Positions 1-9,334 are shown, numbered from the stretch's first letter. The stretch is 64,000 bases of DNA from Bradyrhizobium cosmicum (GCF_007290395.2 NZ_CP041656.2:7207216-7271215), one strand, 5' to 3'. The notes: generated by a model from the sequence alone, not told the origin. Program-made: numbers and translations.

Positions 1-2484
1 GAGCGCATGGCGGTGGTTGCGACCGGCGGCTATGGCCGCGGCCTGATGGCTCCCGAGTCCGACATCGATCTGCTGTTCATCCTGCCCTACAAGCAGACCG
101 CCTGGGGCGAGCAGGTCGCCGAAGCCATCCTCTATTGCCTCTGGGACATGGGGCTGAAAGTCGGCCATGCCACGCGCTCGGTCGACGAGTCGATCCGCCA
201 GGCACGCGGCGACATGACGATCCGCACCGCGATCCTGGAGACGCGCTTCCTCACCGGCGACCAGCCGCTCTATGACGAGCTGGTCGAACGCTTCGACAAG
301 GAAGTGGTGCAGGGCACGGCGTCCGAATTCGTCACCGCAAAGCTCGCCGAGCGCGAGGAGCGGCACCGCCGCGGCGGCCAGTCGCGTTATCTGGTCGAGC
401 CCAACGTCAAGGACGGCAAGGGGGCGCTCCGCGACCTGCATACGCTGTTCTGGATCGCGAAGTACGTCTATCGCGTGCGCGACACCGACGAGCTGGTCGA
501 GCGCGGCGTGTTCGACGCGCAGGAATATCGCACCTTCCGCCGCTGCGCCGATTTTCTCTGGTCGGTGCGCTGCAATCTGCATTTCTACTCGGGACGCGCC
601 GAGGAGCGCCTCTCCTTCGACCTCCAGCGCGAAATCGCGGTCCGGCTCGGCTACACCTCGCATCCCGGCATGCAGGACGTCGAGCGCTTCATGAAGCACT
701 ACTTCCTGGTCGCCAAGGAAGTCGGCAACCTCACCGCTATTCTCTGCGCCAAGCTCGAGGACCAGCAGGCCAAGCCCGCGCCGGTGCTGAGCCGGATGAT
801 GGCGCGGCTGCGCCCGACCCCGGTGAAGCGGCGCGTGCCCGACAGCGACGACTTCATCGTCGACAACAACCGCATCAACGTCGCCGCCCCCGACATCTTC
901 AAGCACGATCCGGTCAATCTGATCCGCATCTTCCGTCTGGCGCAGAAGAACAACCTTGCCTTCCATCCGGACGCGATGCGCGACGTGACGCGCTCGCTCG
1001 GCCTGATCAACGCGCAGATGCGCGAAAATCCCGAGGCCAACCGGCTGTTCATGGAGATCCTGACCTCCGACAACGCCGAGATCGTGCTGCGGCGGATGAA
1101 CGAGACCGGCGTGCTCGGCCATTTCATTCGCGCCTTCGGCAAGATCGTCTCAATGATGCAGTTCAACATGTATCATCACTACACGGTCGACGAACATCTG
1201 ATCCGCTGCGTCGGCTTCCTGCAGGACATCGAGCGCGGCGGCCTCGATGAGTTCGCGCTCGCCAGCGACCTGATGCGCAAGATCCGGCCCGAGCACCGCG
1301 CGGTGATCTACATCGTGACGCTGCTGCACGACATCGCCAAGGGCCGGCCCGAGGATCACTCGATCGCAGGCGCCAAGGTGGCGCGACGGCTGTGCCCCCG
1401 GCTCGGCTTCAGCGCGGCCGACACCGAGCTCGTGGCCTGGCTGATCGAGGAACACCTGACCATGTCCACGGTGGCGCAGTCGCGCGACCTCTCCGACCGC
1501 AAGACGATCGAGAATTTCGCCGCCGTGGTGCAGTCGGTCGAGCAGATGAAGCTGCTCACGATCCTCACCACCGCCGACATCCGCGGCGTCGGCCCGGGCG
1601 TGTGGAACGGCTGGAAGGCGCAGCTGCTGCGCTCGCTCTATTACGAGACCGAGCCGGTGCTGACCGGCGGCTTCTCGGAAGTCGATCGCGGCAAGCGCCT
1701 CACCGCCGCCTATGCCGAATTCCGCATGGCTTTTGCCGAATGGCCGGCGGACGAGCTCGATGCCTATATCGGCCGGCACTATCCGGCCTATTGGCTCAAG
1801 GTCGAGCTGCCGCGCAAGATCCGCCACGCGCGCTTCGTCCGCTCCAGCGAGCAGGCCGGCCACAAGCTCGCGATCAATGTCGGCTTCGACGAGGTGCGAG
1901 GCGTCACCGAGCTGACGATCTTCGCCGCCGACCATCCCTGGCTGCTGTCGATCATCGCGGGCGCCTGCGCCTCGGCCGGCGCCAACATCGTCGACGCGCA
2001 GATCTACACCACGACCGACGGACGCGCGCTCGACACGATCTCGATCTCGCGGGAATACGACCGCGACGAGGACGAGGGGCGGCGCGCCACCCGCATCGGC
2101 GAGATGATCGAGGACGTGCTGGAAGGCAAGCTGCGCCTGCCCGAAGTGGTGGCGCGGCGCACCGTGCGCAACAAGGCGCGGCCGTTCGTGATCGAGCCGG
2201 AAGTGACCATCAACAACCAGTGGTCCGACCGCTACACCGTGATCGAGGTATCCGGCCTCGACCGCCCCGGCCTGCTCTACGAGCTGACCACCGCGATCTC
2301 GAAGCTCAACCTCAACATCGCCTCGGCCCATGTCGCGACCTTCGGCGAGCGCGCCCGCGACGTGTTCTACGTCACCGACTTGCTGGGTGCACAGATCAAC
2401 GCCCCGACGCGGCAATCGGCCATCAAGAGTGCGCTGACCCATGTGATGGCCGGCGACAAGGCGGTTGCTGCACCGGCGGCGTGA
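1..2484 (+). CDS. glnD: PII uridylyltransferase/uridylyl-removing enzyme GlnD, 5'-truncated by the window edge
   Basis: GlnD uridylylates and deuridylylates PII proteins in response to glutamine, setting the nitrogen status signal in the cytoplasm. The frame is open through base 1, and the visible protein begins inside the nucleotidyltransferase domain (GGYGRG followed by the DxD of SDIDLLF), so about 100 N-terminal residues of the usual ~930 lie outside the window. The HD uridylyl-removing domain carries LLHDIAKG near visible residue 441. Two C-terminal ACT domains follow: one begins at ELTIFAADHPW, the other at VIEVSGLDRPG. All key motifs present are intact. The next gene lies on the opposite strand and converges on it. 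Confidence 0.97.
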   Translation, partial: ERMAVVATGGYGRGLMAPESDIDLLFILPYKQTAWGEQVAEAILYCLWDMGLKVGHATRSVDESIRQARGDMTIRTAILETRFLTGDQPLYDELVERFDKEVVQGTASEFVTAKLAEREERHRRGGQSRYLVEPNVKDGKGALRDLHTLFWIAKYVYRVRDTDELVERGVFDAQEYRTFRRCADFLWSVRCNLHFYSGRAEERLSFDLQREIAVRLGYTSHPGMQDVERFMKHYFLVAKEVGNLTAILCAKLEDQQAKPAPVLSRMMARLRPTPVKRRVPDSDDFIVDNNRINVAAPDIFKHDPVNLIRIFRLAQKNNLAFHPDAMRDVTRSLGLINAQMRENPEANRLFMEILTSDNAEIVLRRMNETGVLGHFIRAFGKIVSMMQFNMYHHYTVDEHLIRCVGFLQDIERGGLDEFALASDLMRKIRPEHRAVIYIVTLLHDIAKGRPEDHSIAGAKVARRLCPRLGFSAADTELVAWLIEEHLTMSTVAQSRDLSDRKTIENFAAVVQSVEQMKLLTILTTADIRGVGPGVWNGWKAQLLRSLYYETEPVLTGGFSEVDRGKRLTAAYAEFRMAFAEWPADELDAYIGRHYPAYWLKVELPRKIRHARFVRSSEQAGHKLAINVGFDEVRGVTELTIFAADHPWLLSIIAGACASAGANIVDAQIYTTTDGRALDTISISREYDRDEDEGRRATRIGEMIEDVLEGKLRLPEVVARRTVRNKARPFVIEPEVTINNQWSDRYTVIEVSGLDRPGLLYELTTAISKLNLNIASAHVATFGERARDVFYVTDLLGAQINAPTRQSAIKSALTHVMAGDKAVAAPAA

Positions 2485-2503
2485 GGAACGACGCGTTGCG
2501 TCG

Positions 2504-3034
2504 CTAGACCGCCACGCCTTCGTGCCGCAACAGCCAGCGCTTGCGTTCCAGCCCGCCGCCGTACTTCACCAGCGAACCATCCGCGCCGATCAGGCGGTGA
2601 CAGGGCAGCACCACGCTGATCGGGTTCGAGCCGTTGGCATGACCGACGGCGCGAATAGCCCTGGGCGTCTCGATCCTTGCGGCGAGCGCACCGTAGCTCA
2701 TGGTGGTTCCGGCTGGTATTTTCGCCAGCGCGGTCCAGACTTTTTGCTGGAACGGCGTGCCAGCGATCCGCCACGGGACACATGAGAGCCGGCCGAGGTC
2801 GCCTTCGAAATACTCCGACAGCGCAGTCTTCATCGCCGTCGGCGCAGGCCGATCGCGGAGATCCACGGAGCCGTAGTGCAGGCGCAACAGCTCGCACATG
2901 CGGTGCTCGTAGTCGTCCCAATCGAGCGCGCGCAAGGCGCCCTCGGCATCGGTGACGAGCAGCGCGATCCCGATCGGCGTCGTCAGGCGATCGAGGCCGA
3001 AGCTGACAGGCGTCTTGGTTGACCGAGCAGGCAT
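2504..3034 (-). CDS. ogt: Methylated-DNA--protein-cysteine S-methyltransferase
   Basis: This is a suicide repair enzyme that transfers the alkyl group of O6-alkylguanine to its own cysteine. The active-site signature VLPCHRLIG is present near the C-terminus, with the upstream helix-turn-helix-like stretch TTMSYGALAARI that inserts into DNA. The 176-residue length from the ATG at 3034 fits the Ogt class without an Ada regulatory domain. A GTG at 3058 would add eight residues; neither start has a convincing ribosome-binding site. The gene converges on glnD with a 19-base gap, so there is little room for separate terminators. Confidence 0.93.
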   Translation of the reverse strand: MPARSTKTPVSFGLDRLTTPIGIALLVTDAEGALRALDWDDYEHRMCELLRLHYGSVDLRDRPAPTAMKTALSEYFEGDLGRLSCVPWRIAGTPFQQKVWTALAKIPAGTTMSYGALAARIETPRAIRAVGHANGSNPISVVLPCHRLIGADGSLVKYGGGLERKRWLLRHEGVAV

Positions 3035-3128
3035 GACGACACCATTGAACCGAAACACGGCATCGCACTTGCCATGCCGGCCGTGCTAACGTCCACCCGA
3101 AAGCTGATGCTTTTTGGGGGAGCTCAAC

Positions 3129-3491
3129 TTGGTTCTGATCGCCAATATCCTGGTGGCGCTGGTCGCCGCACTGCACGCCTACTTCCTGATCCTCGAGATG
3201 TTTCTCTGGGACAAGCCGCTTGGCTTGAAGACATTCCGCAATACGCCGGAGAAAGCCGAGATCACGAAGGTGCTGGCGGCCAACCAGGGCCTCTATAACG
3301 GCTTCCTTGCCGCCGGCCTGATCTGGGGCCTGGTGCATGGCAACCCGGCCTTCGCGTTCCAGATCAAGGCATTCTTCCTGCTCTGCGTGATCGTCGCCGG
3401 TGCTTACGGTGCCGCGACCGTCAGCACGCGCATCCTGATCGTACAGGCCCTGCCGGCGGCGATCGCGCTGGTTGTCCTGTTCCTCGCTTAA
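3129..3491 (+). CDS. DUF1304 family small membrane protein
   Basis: This is a conserved inner-membrane protein of unknown function, about 120 residues with roughly four hydrophobic segments. It shows the family pattern of an N-terminal segment ending in EMFLWDKP and the central ANQGLYNG motif. I place the start at the TTG at 3129 because the purine run GGGGGAG at 3116-3122 sits six bases upstream. A TTG at 3114 is also in frame but would have no spacing from that site. The gene stands alone between the divergently read ogt and the binding-protein genes. No substrate or partner can be inferred. Confidence 0.85.
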   Translation: MVLIANILVALVAALHAYFLILEMFLWDKPLGLKTFRNTPEKAEITKVLAANQGLYNGFLAAGLIWGLVHGNPAFAFQIKAFFLLCVIVAGAYGAATVSTRILIVQALPAAIALVVLFLA

Positions 3492-3641
3492 GGTTCTTTG
3501 CCTGAGACGCTAGAGCGCAGCGCCGCGATCCTTGCGCGGCACCTCACCTTCCTCCACAATCTTCGGCAGCGATGGCGACCGTTGGCAATCAACGGGAAAA
3601 GACCGTCGACCGGAAAATTCCGTCAGGAGGAACAACCCAAC

Positions 3642-4883
3642 ATGAGCAATCGCAGAGCTTTCGTAGCTGCCACGGCGGCGCTCGCCTTCGCGTTCTCCGC
3701 CAACCAAGCCTTCATAAGTCCAGCCTTCGCCCAGAAGAAATACGACACCGGAGCCAGCGACACCGAGATCAAGATCGGCCAGACCGTGCCGTTCTCCGGG
3801 GCCTATTCGGTCTATGCCAATATCGGCAAGACCCAGGCGGCTTACTTCAAGATGATCAACGATCAGGGCGGCATCAACGGCCGCAAGATCAATCTGATCC
3901 AGTATGACGACGCCTATTCGCCGCCGAAGACTGTCGAGCAGGTGCGCAAGCTCGTCGAGGGCGACGAGGTGCTGTTCACCTTCCAGATCATCGGCACGGC
4001 CGCGAACGCCGCCGTGCAGAAATATCTCAACGGCAAGAAGATCCCGCAGCTGCTGGCCTCGACCGGCGCGGCGCGATTCAACGATCCGCAGAACTATCCC
4101 TGGACCATCGCTTACAATCCCAACTACGTGTCCGAGGGACGCATCTATGCCAAGTACATTCTCAAGGAGCATCCGAACGCCAAGATCGGCGTGCTCTACC
4201 AGAACGACGACATGGGCCGCGACTATCTCGCGGGCCTGAAGAGCGGTCTCGGCGACAAGGCCGCCAGCATGATCGTCGGCGAAGTCTCCTACGAGGTCAC
4301 CGATCCGACGGTGGACTCGCAGGTGGTCAAGCTGAAGTCGCTGGGGGCCGATCTTTTCTACGATGCCTCGACGCCGAAATTCGCGGCGCAGGCCATCAAG
4401 AAGGTCGCCGAGCTCGGCTGGAACCCGGTGCACATCCTCGACATCAATGCGAGCCCGATCTCGGCGACGCTGAAGCCGGCCGGCCTCGACATATCCAAAG
4501 GCATCATCTCGACCCAGTACGGCAAGGAGCCGAGCGATCCGCAGTGGAAGGACGATCCGGGCGTGAAAGCGTTCTTCGCCTTCATGGACAAGTATTTCCC
4601 CGAAGGCGACAAGCTCAACACGGTCAATACCTATGCCTATTCGGTCGCCGAGCTGCTGACGCAGGTTCTGAAGCAGTGCGGCGACGACCTGTCGCGTGAG
4701 AACGTGATGAAGCAGGTCGCCAACATCAAGGACTTCACCCCGAGCTTCGCGCTGCCCGGCATCAAGATCAACACCGGGCCGAACGACTACCGCGTCAACA
4801 AGCAGATGCAGATGATGAAGTTCAACGGCGAACGCTGGGAGCTGTTCGGACCCATCATCGAGGACAATGGCCCTGCGGGTTAG
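3642..4883 (+). CDS. Branched-chain amino acid ABC transporter substrate-binding protein (first of tandem pair)
   Basis: This is a periplasmic binding protein of the LivJ/Peripla_BP_6 class, 413 residues, with a Sec signal peptide ending near PAFAQKK. The start is the ATG at 3642, with AGGAGG at 3625-3630 upstream; an in-frame upstream extension to 3498 lacks a ribosome-binding site and signal peptide logic. The mature part begins YDTGASDTEIKIGQT and holds the usual two-lobe fold pattern (KMINDQGGINGRKI, YQNDDMGRDY). No permease or ATPase gene is adjacent. The next gene encodes a close paralogue, so this is an orphan tandem duplication; the ligand is unknown. Confidence 0.93.
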   Translation: MSNRRAFVAATAALAFAFSANQAFISPAFAQKKYDTGASDTEIKIGQTVPFSGAYSVYANIGKTQAAYFKMINDQGGINGRKINLIQYDDAYSPPKTVEQVRKLVEGDEVLFTFQIIGTAANAAVQKYLNGKKIPQLLASTGAARFNDPQNYPWTIAYNPNYVSEGRIYAKYILKEHPNAKIGVLYQNDDMGRDYLAGLKSGLGDKAASMIVGEVSYEVTDPTVDSQVVKLKSLGADLFYDASTPKFAAQAIKKVAELGWNPVHILDINASPISATLKPAGLDISKGIISTQYGKEPSDPQWKDDPGVKAFFAFMDKYFPEGDKLNTVNTYAYSVAELLTQVLKQCGDDLSRENVMKQVANIKDFTPSFALPGIKINTGPNDYRVNKQMQMMKFNGERWELFGPIIEDNGPAG

Positions 4884-4892
4884 TCTCGCTTC

Positions 4893-4980
4893 GTAGGGTG
4901 GATTAGCGAAGCGTAATCCACCTCTTTGGTTTCCGCGGAAGCTGAAGAGGTGGGTTACGCCTTCGGCTCACCCACCCTAC
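4893..4980. repeat. Intergenic inverted repeat between the paired binding-protein genes
   Basis: The element starts GTAGGGTGGATTAGCG and ends CTCACCCACCCTAC, so its ends are inverted copies. Two inner arms (GGATTAGCGAAGCGTAATCC and GGTGGGTTACGCCTTCGG) are themselves nearly palindromic. It has the build of a small non-coding repeat of the sort dispersed in Bradyrhizobium intergenic regions. As RNA it would fold into a long hairpin between the two genes and could limit readthrough. Confidence 0.75.
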
Positions 4981-5105
4981 CAAGGACGGGCACCTCCCCA
5001 CCTTGCGTTGCAGCAAGGCCTCATCCACAATCGCCCTCAGCGATGGCATCGGACGCACCGTGCGCCCGGCAGACCATCGGCGATAACAAACTGAGGAAAT
5101 TGCGA

Positions 5106-6332
5106 ATGAGGAACGGAATTCTGCATGCGGCCACGGCCGCGGCGCTGACCCTGGCGCTGTCGGTCTCTGCGGCCAATGCCCAGAAAAAATATGATCCGGG
5201 CGCCAGCGACACGGAGATCAAGGTCGGACAGACCATGCCGTTCTCCGGACCGGCGTCGGCCTATTCGTCGATCGGCAAGACCCAGGCCGCCTATTTCAAG
5301 ATGATCAACGACCAGGGCGGCGTCAACGGCCGCAAGATCAATCTGATCCAGTATGACGACGCCTATTCGCCGCCGAAAGCCGTGGAGCAGATCCGCAAGC
5401 TGGTCGAGAGCGACGAGGTGCTGCTGACCTTCCAGATCATCGGCACGCCCGTGAACGCGGCGGTGCAGAAATATCTGAATTCCAAGAAGGTGCCGCAGCT
5501 GTTCGCTGCCACCGGCGCATCGAGGTTCACCGATCCGAAGAACTTCCCGTGGACGATGGGCTTCAATCCGAACTACTTCGTCGAAGGCCGCATCTACGGC
5601 CAGTACATCCTGAAGGAGCATCCGAACGCCAAGATCGGCGTGCTCTATCAGAATGACGACCTCGGCAAGGACTATCTGAACGGCATCAAGGCCGGCCTCG
5701 GCGACAAGGCCGCCAAGATGATCGTGACCGAAGCGTCCTACGAAGTCTCCGATCCGACGGTCGACTCGCAGGTCCTCAAGATCAAGGACGCCGGCGCCGA
5801 TCTGTTCTTCAGCGCGACGACACCGAAGCAGGCTGCGCAGGCGATCAAGAAGATCGCGGAGATGGGCTGGCATCCGGTGCAGATCGTCGACATCAACGCC
5901 ACCTCGGTCGGCGCGGTGCTGAAGCCCGCTGGCCTCGATGCCGCCAAGGGCCTGATCAGCGTCAACTACGGCAAGGAACCGCTCGATCCGACCTGGAAGG
6001 ACGACGCCGGCCTGAAGAGGTATTTCGACTTCATGGACAAATACTATCCGGACGGCGACAAGGACTCGAACTTCAACACCTACGGCTACAGCACGGCGCA
6101 GCTCCTGGTCCATGTGCTGAAGCAGTGCGGCGACGACCTGACGCGCGAGAACGTCATGAAACAGGCGGCGTCGCTGAAGGACGTCGTCAGCGACACCGCG
6201 CTGCCCGGCATCAAGGCCAACACCTCGCCGACCGACTACCGCGTCAACAAGCAGCTTCAGATGATGAAGTTCAACGGCGAGCGCTGGGAGCTGTTCGGCC
6301 CGATCCTGGAGGATGCCGGTCCGGCGGGTTAG
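5106..6332 (+). CDS. Branched-chain amino acid ABC transporter substrate-binding protein (second of tandem pair)
   Basis: This is a 408-residue LivJ-type periplasmic protein with a signal peptide ending near SAANAQKK. It is very similar along its whole length to the preceding protein (same YDPGASDTEIKVGQT beginning, same ERWELFGPI ending), so the two arose by duplication and have since diverged moderately. The ATG at 5106 follows GAGGAAATTGCG and is preferred over upstream in-frame ATGs, which give no signal peptide. The 222-base spacer to the first copy contains a palindromic repeat, so the two may be transcribed separately. Confidence 0.93.
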   Translation: MRNGILHAATAAALTLALSVSAANAQKKYDPGASDTEIKVGQTMPFSGPASAYSSIGKTQAAYFKMINDQGGVNGRKINLIQYDDAYSPPKAVEQIRKLVESDEVLLTFQIIGTPVNAAVQKYLNSKKVPQLFAATGASRFTDPKNFPWTMGFNPNYFVEGRIYGQYILKEHPNAKIGVLYQNDDLGKDYLNGIKAGLGDKAAKMIVTEASYEVSDPTVDSQVLKIKDAGADLFFSATTPKQAAQAIKKIAEMGWHPVQIVDINATSVGAVLKPAGLDAAKGLISVNYGKEPLDPTWKDDAGLKRYFDFMDKYYPDGDKDSNFNTYGYSTAQLLVHVLKQCGDDLTRENVMKQAASLKDVVSDTALPGIKANTSPTDYRVNKQLQMMKFNGERWELFGPILEDAGPAG

Positions 6333-6358
6333 CGGTTGAAAACAACTGCCTCGACGAC

Positions 6359-6442
6359 GTCATGCCCGGGCTTGTCCCGGGCATCCACGTTCTTGGGGCG
6401 ATAAAGGAAGCCGTGGATGGCCGGGTCAAGCCCGGCCATGAC
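6359..6442. repeat. GTCAT...ATGAC palindromic repeat, CCCGGGC type
   Basis: The outer ends are GTCATGCCCGGGC and CCCGGCCATGAC; the inner arms carry ATCCACG on one side and CCGTGGATGG on the other. Closely related copies lie at 59016-59099 and 60834-60918, with a short solo form at 51504-51532. Confidence 0.85.
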
Positions 6443-6466
6443 GGCGGAGAGGCGCGCCTTCGGCTC

Positions 6467-6892
6467 TCAGTCCGGTATCTCCCCAAAGTTCTTCCCCACC
6501 GGCAGCACCGCGTGCCGGATCAAGCGCGAATCCTCCACGGCAGCCTGCCGATGCTTTACCGCTTCGCGGTAGACGGGATCGCGGATCATCTCGACGAAGG
6601 CGCCGACGCTCGGATACTCGGCGATGAAGCAATGGTCCCAGCGCTCATCCTGCGGGCCGATCAGCATCAGCTCGAACCTGCCCTGCCAGACGATGCGGCC
6701 ACCGAGGCGTTCGAACACCGGGCCGCTCTCACGGCCATAGGCGGCATAGGCTTCCGCGCCGCTGGCCTTGCGGCCATCAGGGTAAGCCGCCTCCTTGCGC
6801 AAGCGGACCAGGTTGAGCATGTGGATCGGGCCCGGGCGGTTGTTGTCCCGGAATTGCGCGAAGACGTCCTTGGTCGGATCGATGTGGCCCAT
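6467..6892 (-). CDS. DUF1330 domain-containing protein
   Basis: This is a 141-residue cytoplasmic protein of the dimeric alpha/beta-barrel superfamily; the function of the family is not known. It shows GPIHMLNLVRLR near the N-terminus, YAAYGRESGPVFERLGGRIVW in the middle and the FIAEYPSVGAFVEMI segment typical of DUF1330 proteins. The ATG at 6892 is preceded by GAGGGAACCGC, a good ribosome-binding site. A second, shorter DUF1330 gene lies at 43012-43305. The gene is divergent from the PBP gene, with a 166-base gap that holds TTAA sites. Confidence 0.85.
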   Translation of the reverse strand: MGHIDPTKDVFAQFRDNNRPGPIHMLNLVRLRKEAAYPDGRKASGAEAYAAYGRESGPVFERLGGRIVWQGRFELMLIGPQDERWDHCFIAEYPSVGAFVEMIRDPVYREAVKHRQAAVEDSRLIRHAVLPVGKNFGEIPD

Positions 6893-6984
6893 GCGGTTCC
6901 CTCTTGTTTTATGCCCGCGATCCTAGCCCTGCGGCCCAGGAAGCGGAACTGCGGCGAGCGAATGCCGCACCTCCTAATCGCGCG

Positions 6985-7010
6985 TTAACGTCGGGGTAAC
7001 CGGGCCTTAA
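6985..7010. promoter_or_regulatory. CtrA-like array TTAA-N7-GTAA-N7-TTAA
   Basis: Three TTAA-like half sites occur at exact 11-base periodicity: TTAA at 6985, GTAA at 6996 and TTAA at 7007. This equals two overlapping copies of the alphaproteobacterial CtrA box (TTAA-N7-TTAA) with one mismatch in twelve specified bases. It lies 49 bases upstream of the preferred PBP start. Binding by CtrA is inferred. Confidence 0.6.
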
Positions 7011-7058
7011 ACAGCGACCGCTAGCGTGCGGCGGGGCGGGCTGACCGGGCGTTTGCGT

Positions 7059-9281
7059 ATGGGGTTGGGAAAGAAAAAGGGTGGGCGGAAGGAGCCGTTG
7101 TTCGGCTTGCCTGCTGCGCTCGCCGATCTGCGCCTGACCGCGGCGGACCGCATCCCCAACGCCGAGGACAAGCCGAAGAAGCCAACGAAATCATCCGCCA
7201 AGCGCAAGGTTGAAGAACCGGACGACGAGCCGCCGCGGGAGCGCAAGGCGTCGGCCGGCCGCAGCGGCGCCAAGCGCCGCTCGAAATCGCGCTTCGGTGC
7301 CGGCCTCGGCCGCCTGGTCTATTGGGGCGCGGTGCTGAGCCTGTGGGCCGCGATCGCCGTGGTCGGCGTCGTGGTTTATGTCGGCGCCCATCTGCCGCCG
7401 ATCGACTCGCTGGAGATCCCCAAGCGCCCGCCGACGATCCAGATCGTCGGCATGGACGGCAGCATGCTGGCGCAACGCGGCGAGATGGCCGGCGCCAACG
7501 TCTCGCTGAAGGACCTGCCGCCGTATCTGCCGAAGGCTTTCATCGCCATCGAGGACCGCCGCTTCTATTCGCATTTCGGCATCGACCCCGTCGGCATTTT
7601 GCGCGCGCTCGTCACCAACGTGCTCCATCGCGGCGTGTCGCAGGGCGGCTCGACCCTGACACAGCAGCTCGCGAAAAACCTGTTCCTGACCCAGGAACGC
7701 ACCATGCAGCGCAAGCTGCAGGAAGCCGAGCTCGCGATCTGGCTGGAGCGCAAGCACTCCAAGAACGAGATTCTGGAGCTCTATCTCAACCGCGTCTATT
7801 TCGGCTCGGGCGCCTACGGCGTCGAGGCCGCGGCGCAGAAATATTTCGGCAAGCCGGCGAAGAGCGTCACCGTCGCCGAAGCCGCGATGCTGGCCGGCCT
7901 CGTCAAATCGCCCTCGCGCCTTGCGCCGAACCGCAATCCGGAAGGCGCGGAAGCGCGCGCGAAGATCGTGCTCGCGGCGATGGCGGATGCGAAGTTCATC
8001 ACCGACGCGCAGGCGCAGGCCTCGATCGGCCATCCCTCCTACAATGTGAAGCCGGCCGGTGCCGGCACGGTCAACTATGTTGCCGACTGGATCGGCGAGG
8101 TGCTGGACGATCTCGTCGGCCAGATCGACGAGAGCATCAAGGTCGAGACCACGATCGATCCGAAGCTGCAGGGCGTGGCGGAAGCCGCCATCATCGACGA
8201 GCTCGCGGCCAAGAGCGTGAAGTTCAACGTCAGCCAGGGCGCGCTGGTGGCGATGACGCCCGACGGCGCCGTGCGCGCCATGGTCGGCGGGCGGAACTAT
8301 TCCGACAGCCAGTACAACCGCGCGGTGACCGCCAAACGCCAGCCGGGCTCCTCGTTCAAGCCGTTCGTGTACCTGACTGCGCTCGAGCAGGGCCTGACGC
8401 CCGACACCCTCCGGCAGGACGCGCCGATCGAGGTCAAGGGCTGGAAGCCTGAGAACTACACCCATGAATATTTCGGCGCGGTGACGCTGACGCAGGCGCT
8501 GGCGATGTCGCTCAACACGGTCGCGATCCGCCTCGGCCTCGAGGTCGGGCCGAAGAACGTGGTGCGCACCGCGCACCGGCTCGGCATCTCCTCGAAGCTC
8601 GAGCCCAACGCCTCGATCGCGCTCGGCACCTCGGAAGTTTCGGTGGTCGAGCTGGTCGGCGCCTATGCCCCGTTCGCCAATGGCGGCTTCGCGGTGACGC
8701 CGCACGTCGTCACGCGGATCAGGACGCTCAGCGGCAAGCTGCTCTACATGCGCCAGCCCGATGAGCGCAACCCGGTGGTCGACCCGCGCTATGTCGGCAT
8801 GATGAACGCGATGATGCGGGAGACCTTGATCAGCGGCACCGCCAAGAAGGCGGAGATCCCCGGCTGGCCGGCCGCCGGCAAGACCGGCACCAGCCAGGAT
8901 TACCGCGACGCCTGGTTCATCGGCTACACCGCCAACCTCGTCACCGGCGTCTGGCTCGGCAATGACGACAACTCGCCAACCAAAAAGGCGACCGGCGGCG
9001 GCCTGCCGGTGGAAGTCTGGACGCGCTTCATGAAGACCGCGCACGAGGGTGTGCCGGTGGCGAACCTGCCGAGCGCACCAGGTGGCTGGGGGCTGTCGAA
9101 CCTCGCACAGGCCGCCTCGCAGGTGTCGCCGCCGACCGCGCCAGCATCAGGACCAGCGCCGGCCCAGCCTTCATACGGTGGCGGCTATCGCCCGCCGCCC
9201 ACGCGCGCCAATGCGCGGCCGGAAGCAGCCGCGGGGCTCGATGGCTGGCTGATGGACCGGCTGTTTGGCGGGAATCGGTAG
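7059..9281 (+). CDS. Class A penicillin-binding protein (PBP1A family)
   Basis: This bifunctional peptidoglycan synthase polymerises glycan strands (GT51) and cross-links peptides on the outer face of the inner membrane. A basic cytoplasmic N-terminus (KKKGGRKEP, SGAKRRSKSRFG) precedes a membrane anchor (LWAAIAVVGVVVYVGAHL). The glycosyltransferase domain shows IEDRRFYSHFGID and GGSTLTQQLAKNL. The transpeptidase domain shows the SxxK box in PGSSFKP, then MSLNTVAIR and AAGKTGTSQ (KTG). A proline-rich tail ends the 740-residue protein. I prefer the ATG at 7059; a GTG at 7026 is in frame but would lie only 16 bases from the TTAA array. Confidence 0.93.
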   Translation: MGLGKKKGGRKEPLFGLPAALADLRLTAADRIPNAEDKPKKPTKSSAKRKVEEPDDEPPRERKASAGRSGAKRRSKSRFGAGLGRLVYWGAVLSLWAAIAVVGVVVYVGAHLPPIDSLEIPKRPPTIQIVGMDGSMLAQRGEMAGANVSLKDLPPYLPKAFIAIEDRRFYSHFGIDPVGILRALVTNVLHRGVSQGGSTLTQQLAKNLFLTQERTMQRKLQEAELAIWLERKHSKNEILELYLNRVYFGSGAYGVEAAAQKYFGKPAKSVTVAEAAMLAGLVKSPSRLAPNRNPEGAEARAKIVLAAMADAKFITDAQAQASIGHPSYNVKPAGAGTVNYVADWIGEVLDDLVGQIDESIKVETTIDPKLQGVAEAAIIDELAAKSVKFNVSQGALVAMTPDGAVRAMVGGRNYSDSQYNRAVTAKRQPGSSFKPFVYLTALEQGLTPDTLRQDAPIEVKGWKPENYTHEYFGAVTLTQALAMSLNTVAIRLGLEVGPKNVVRTAHRLGISSKLEPNASIALGTSEVSVVELVGAYAPFANGGFAVTPHVVTRIRTLSGKLLYMRQPDERNPVVDPRYVGMMNAMMRETLISGTAKKAEIPGWPAAGKTGTSQDYRDAWFIGYTANLVTGVWLGNDDNSPTKKATGGGLPVEVWTRFMKTAHEGVPVANLPSAPGGWGLSNLAQAASQVSPPTAPASGPAPAQPSYGGGYRPPPTRANARPEAAAGLDGWLMDRLFGGNR

Positions 9282-9312
9282 GCGTTGCTGAGGCCCCGCA
9301 ACCAAAACCGCG

Positions 9313-9334
9313 AAAACAACCCCATGCACAGTAG
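9313..9334. repeat. Short conserved repeat, copy 1
   Basis: The 22 bases contain AACAACCCCATGCACAGTAG and are identical to 54484-54505. In both places an A-rich run precedes and a gene-free, repeat-rich region follows. No function is known to me. Confidence 0.7.

Noticed and set aside
1150..2442. Long minus-strand open frame opposite glnD
   Set aside because: It is an antisense shadow of the high-GC glnD coding sequence; its product is low-complexity (Asp, Arg, Gly, Ala, His-rich) and has no ribosome-binding site.
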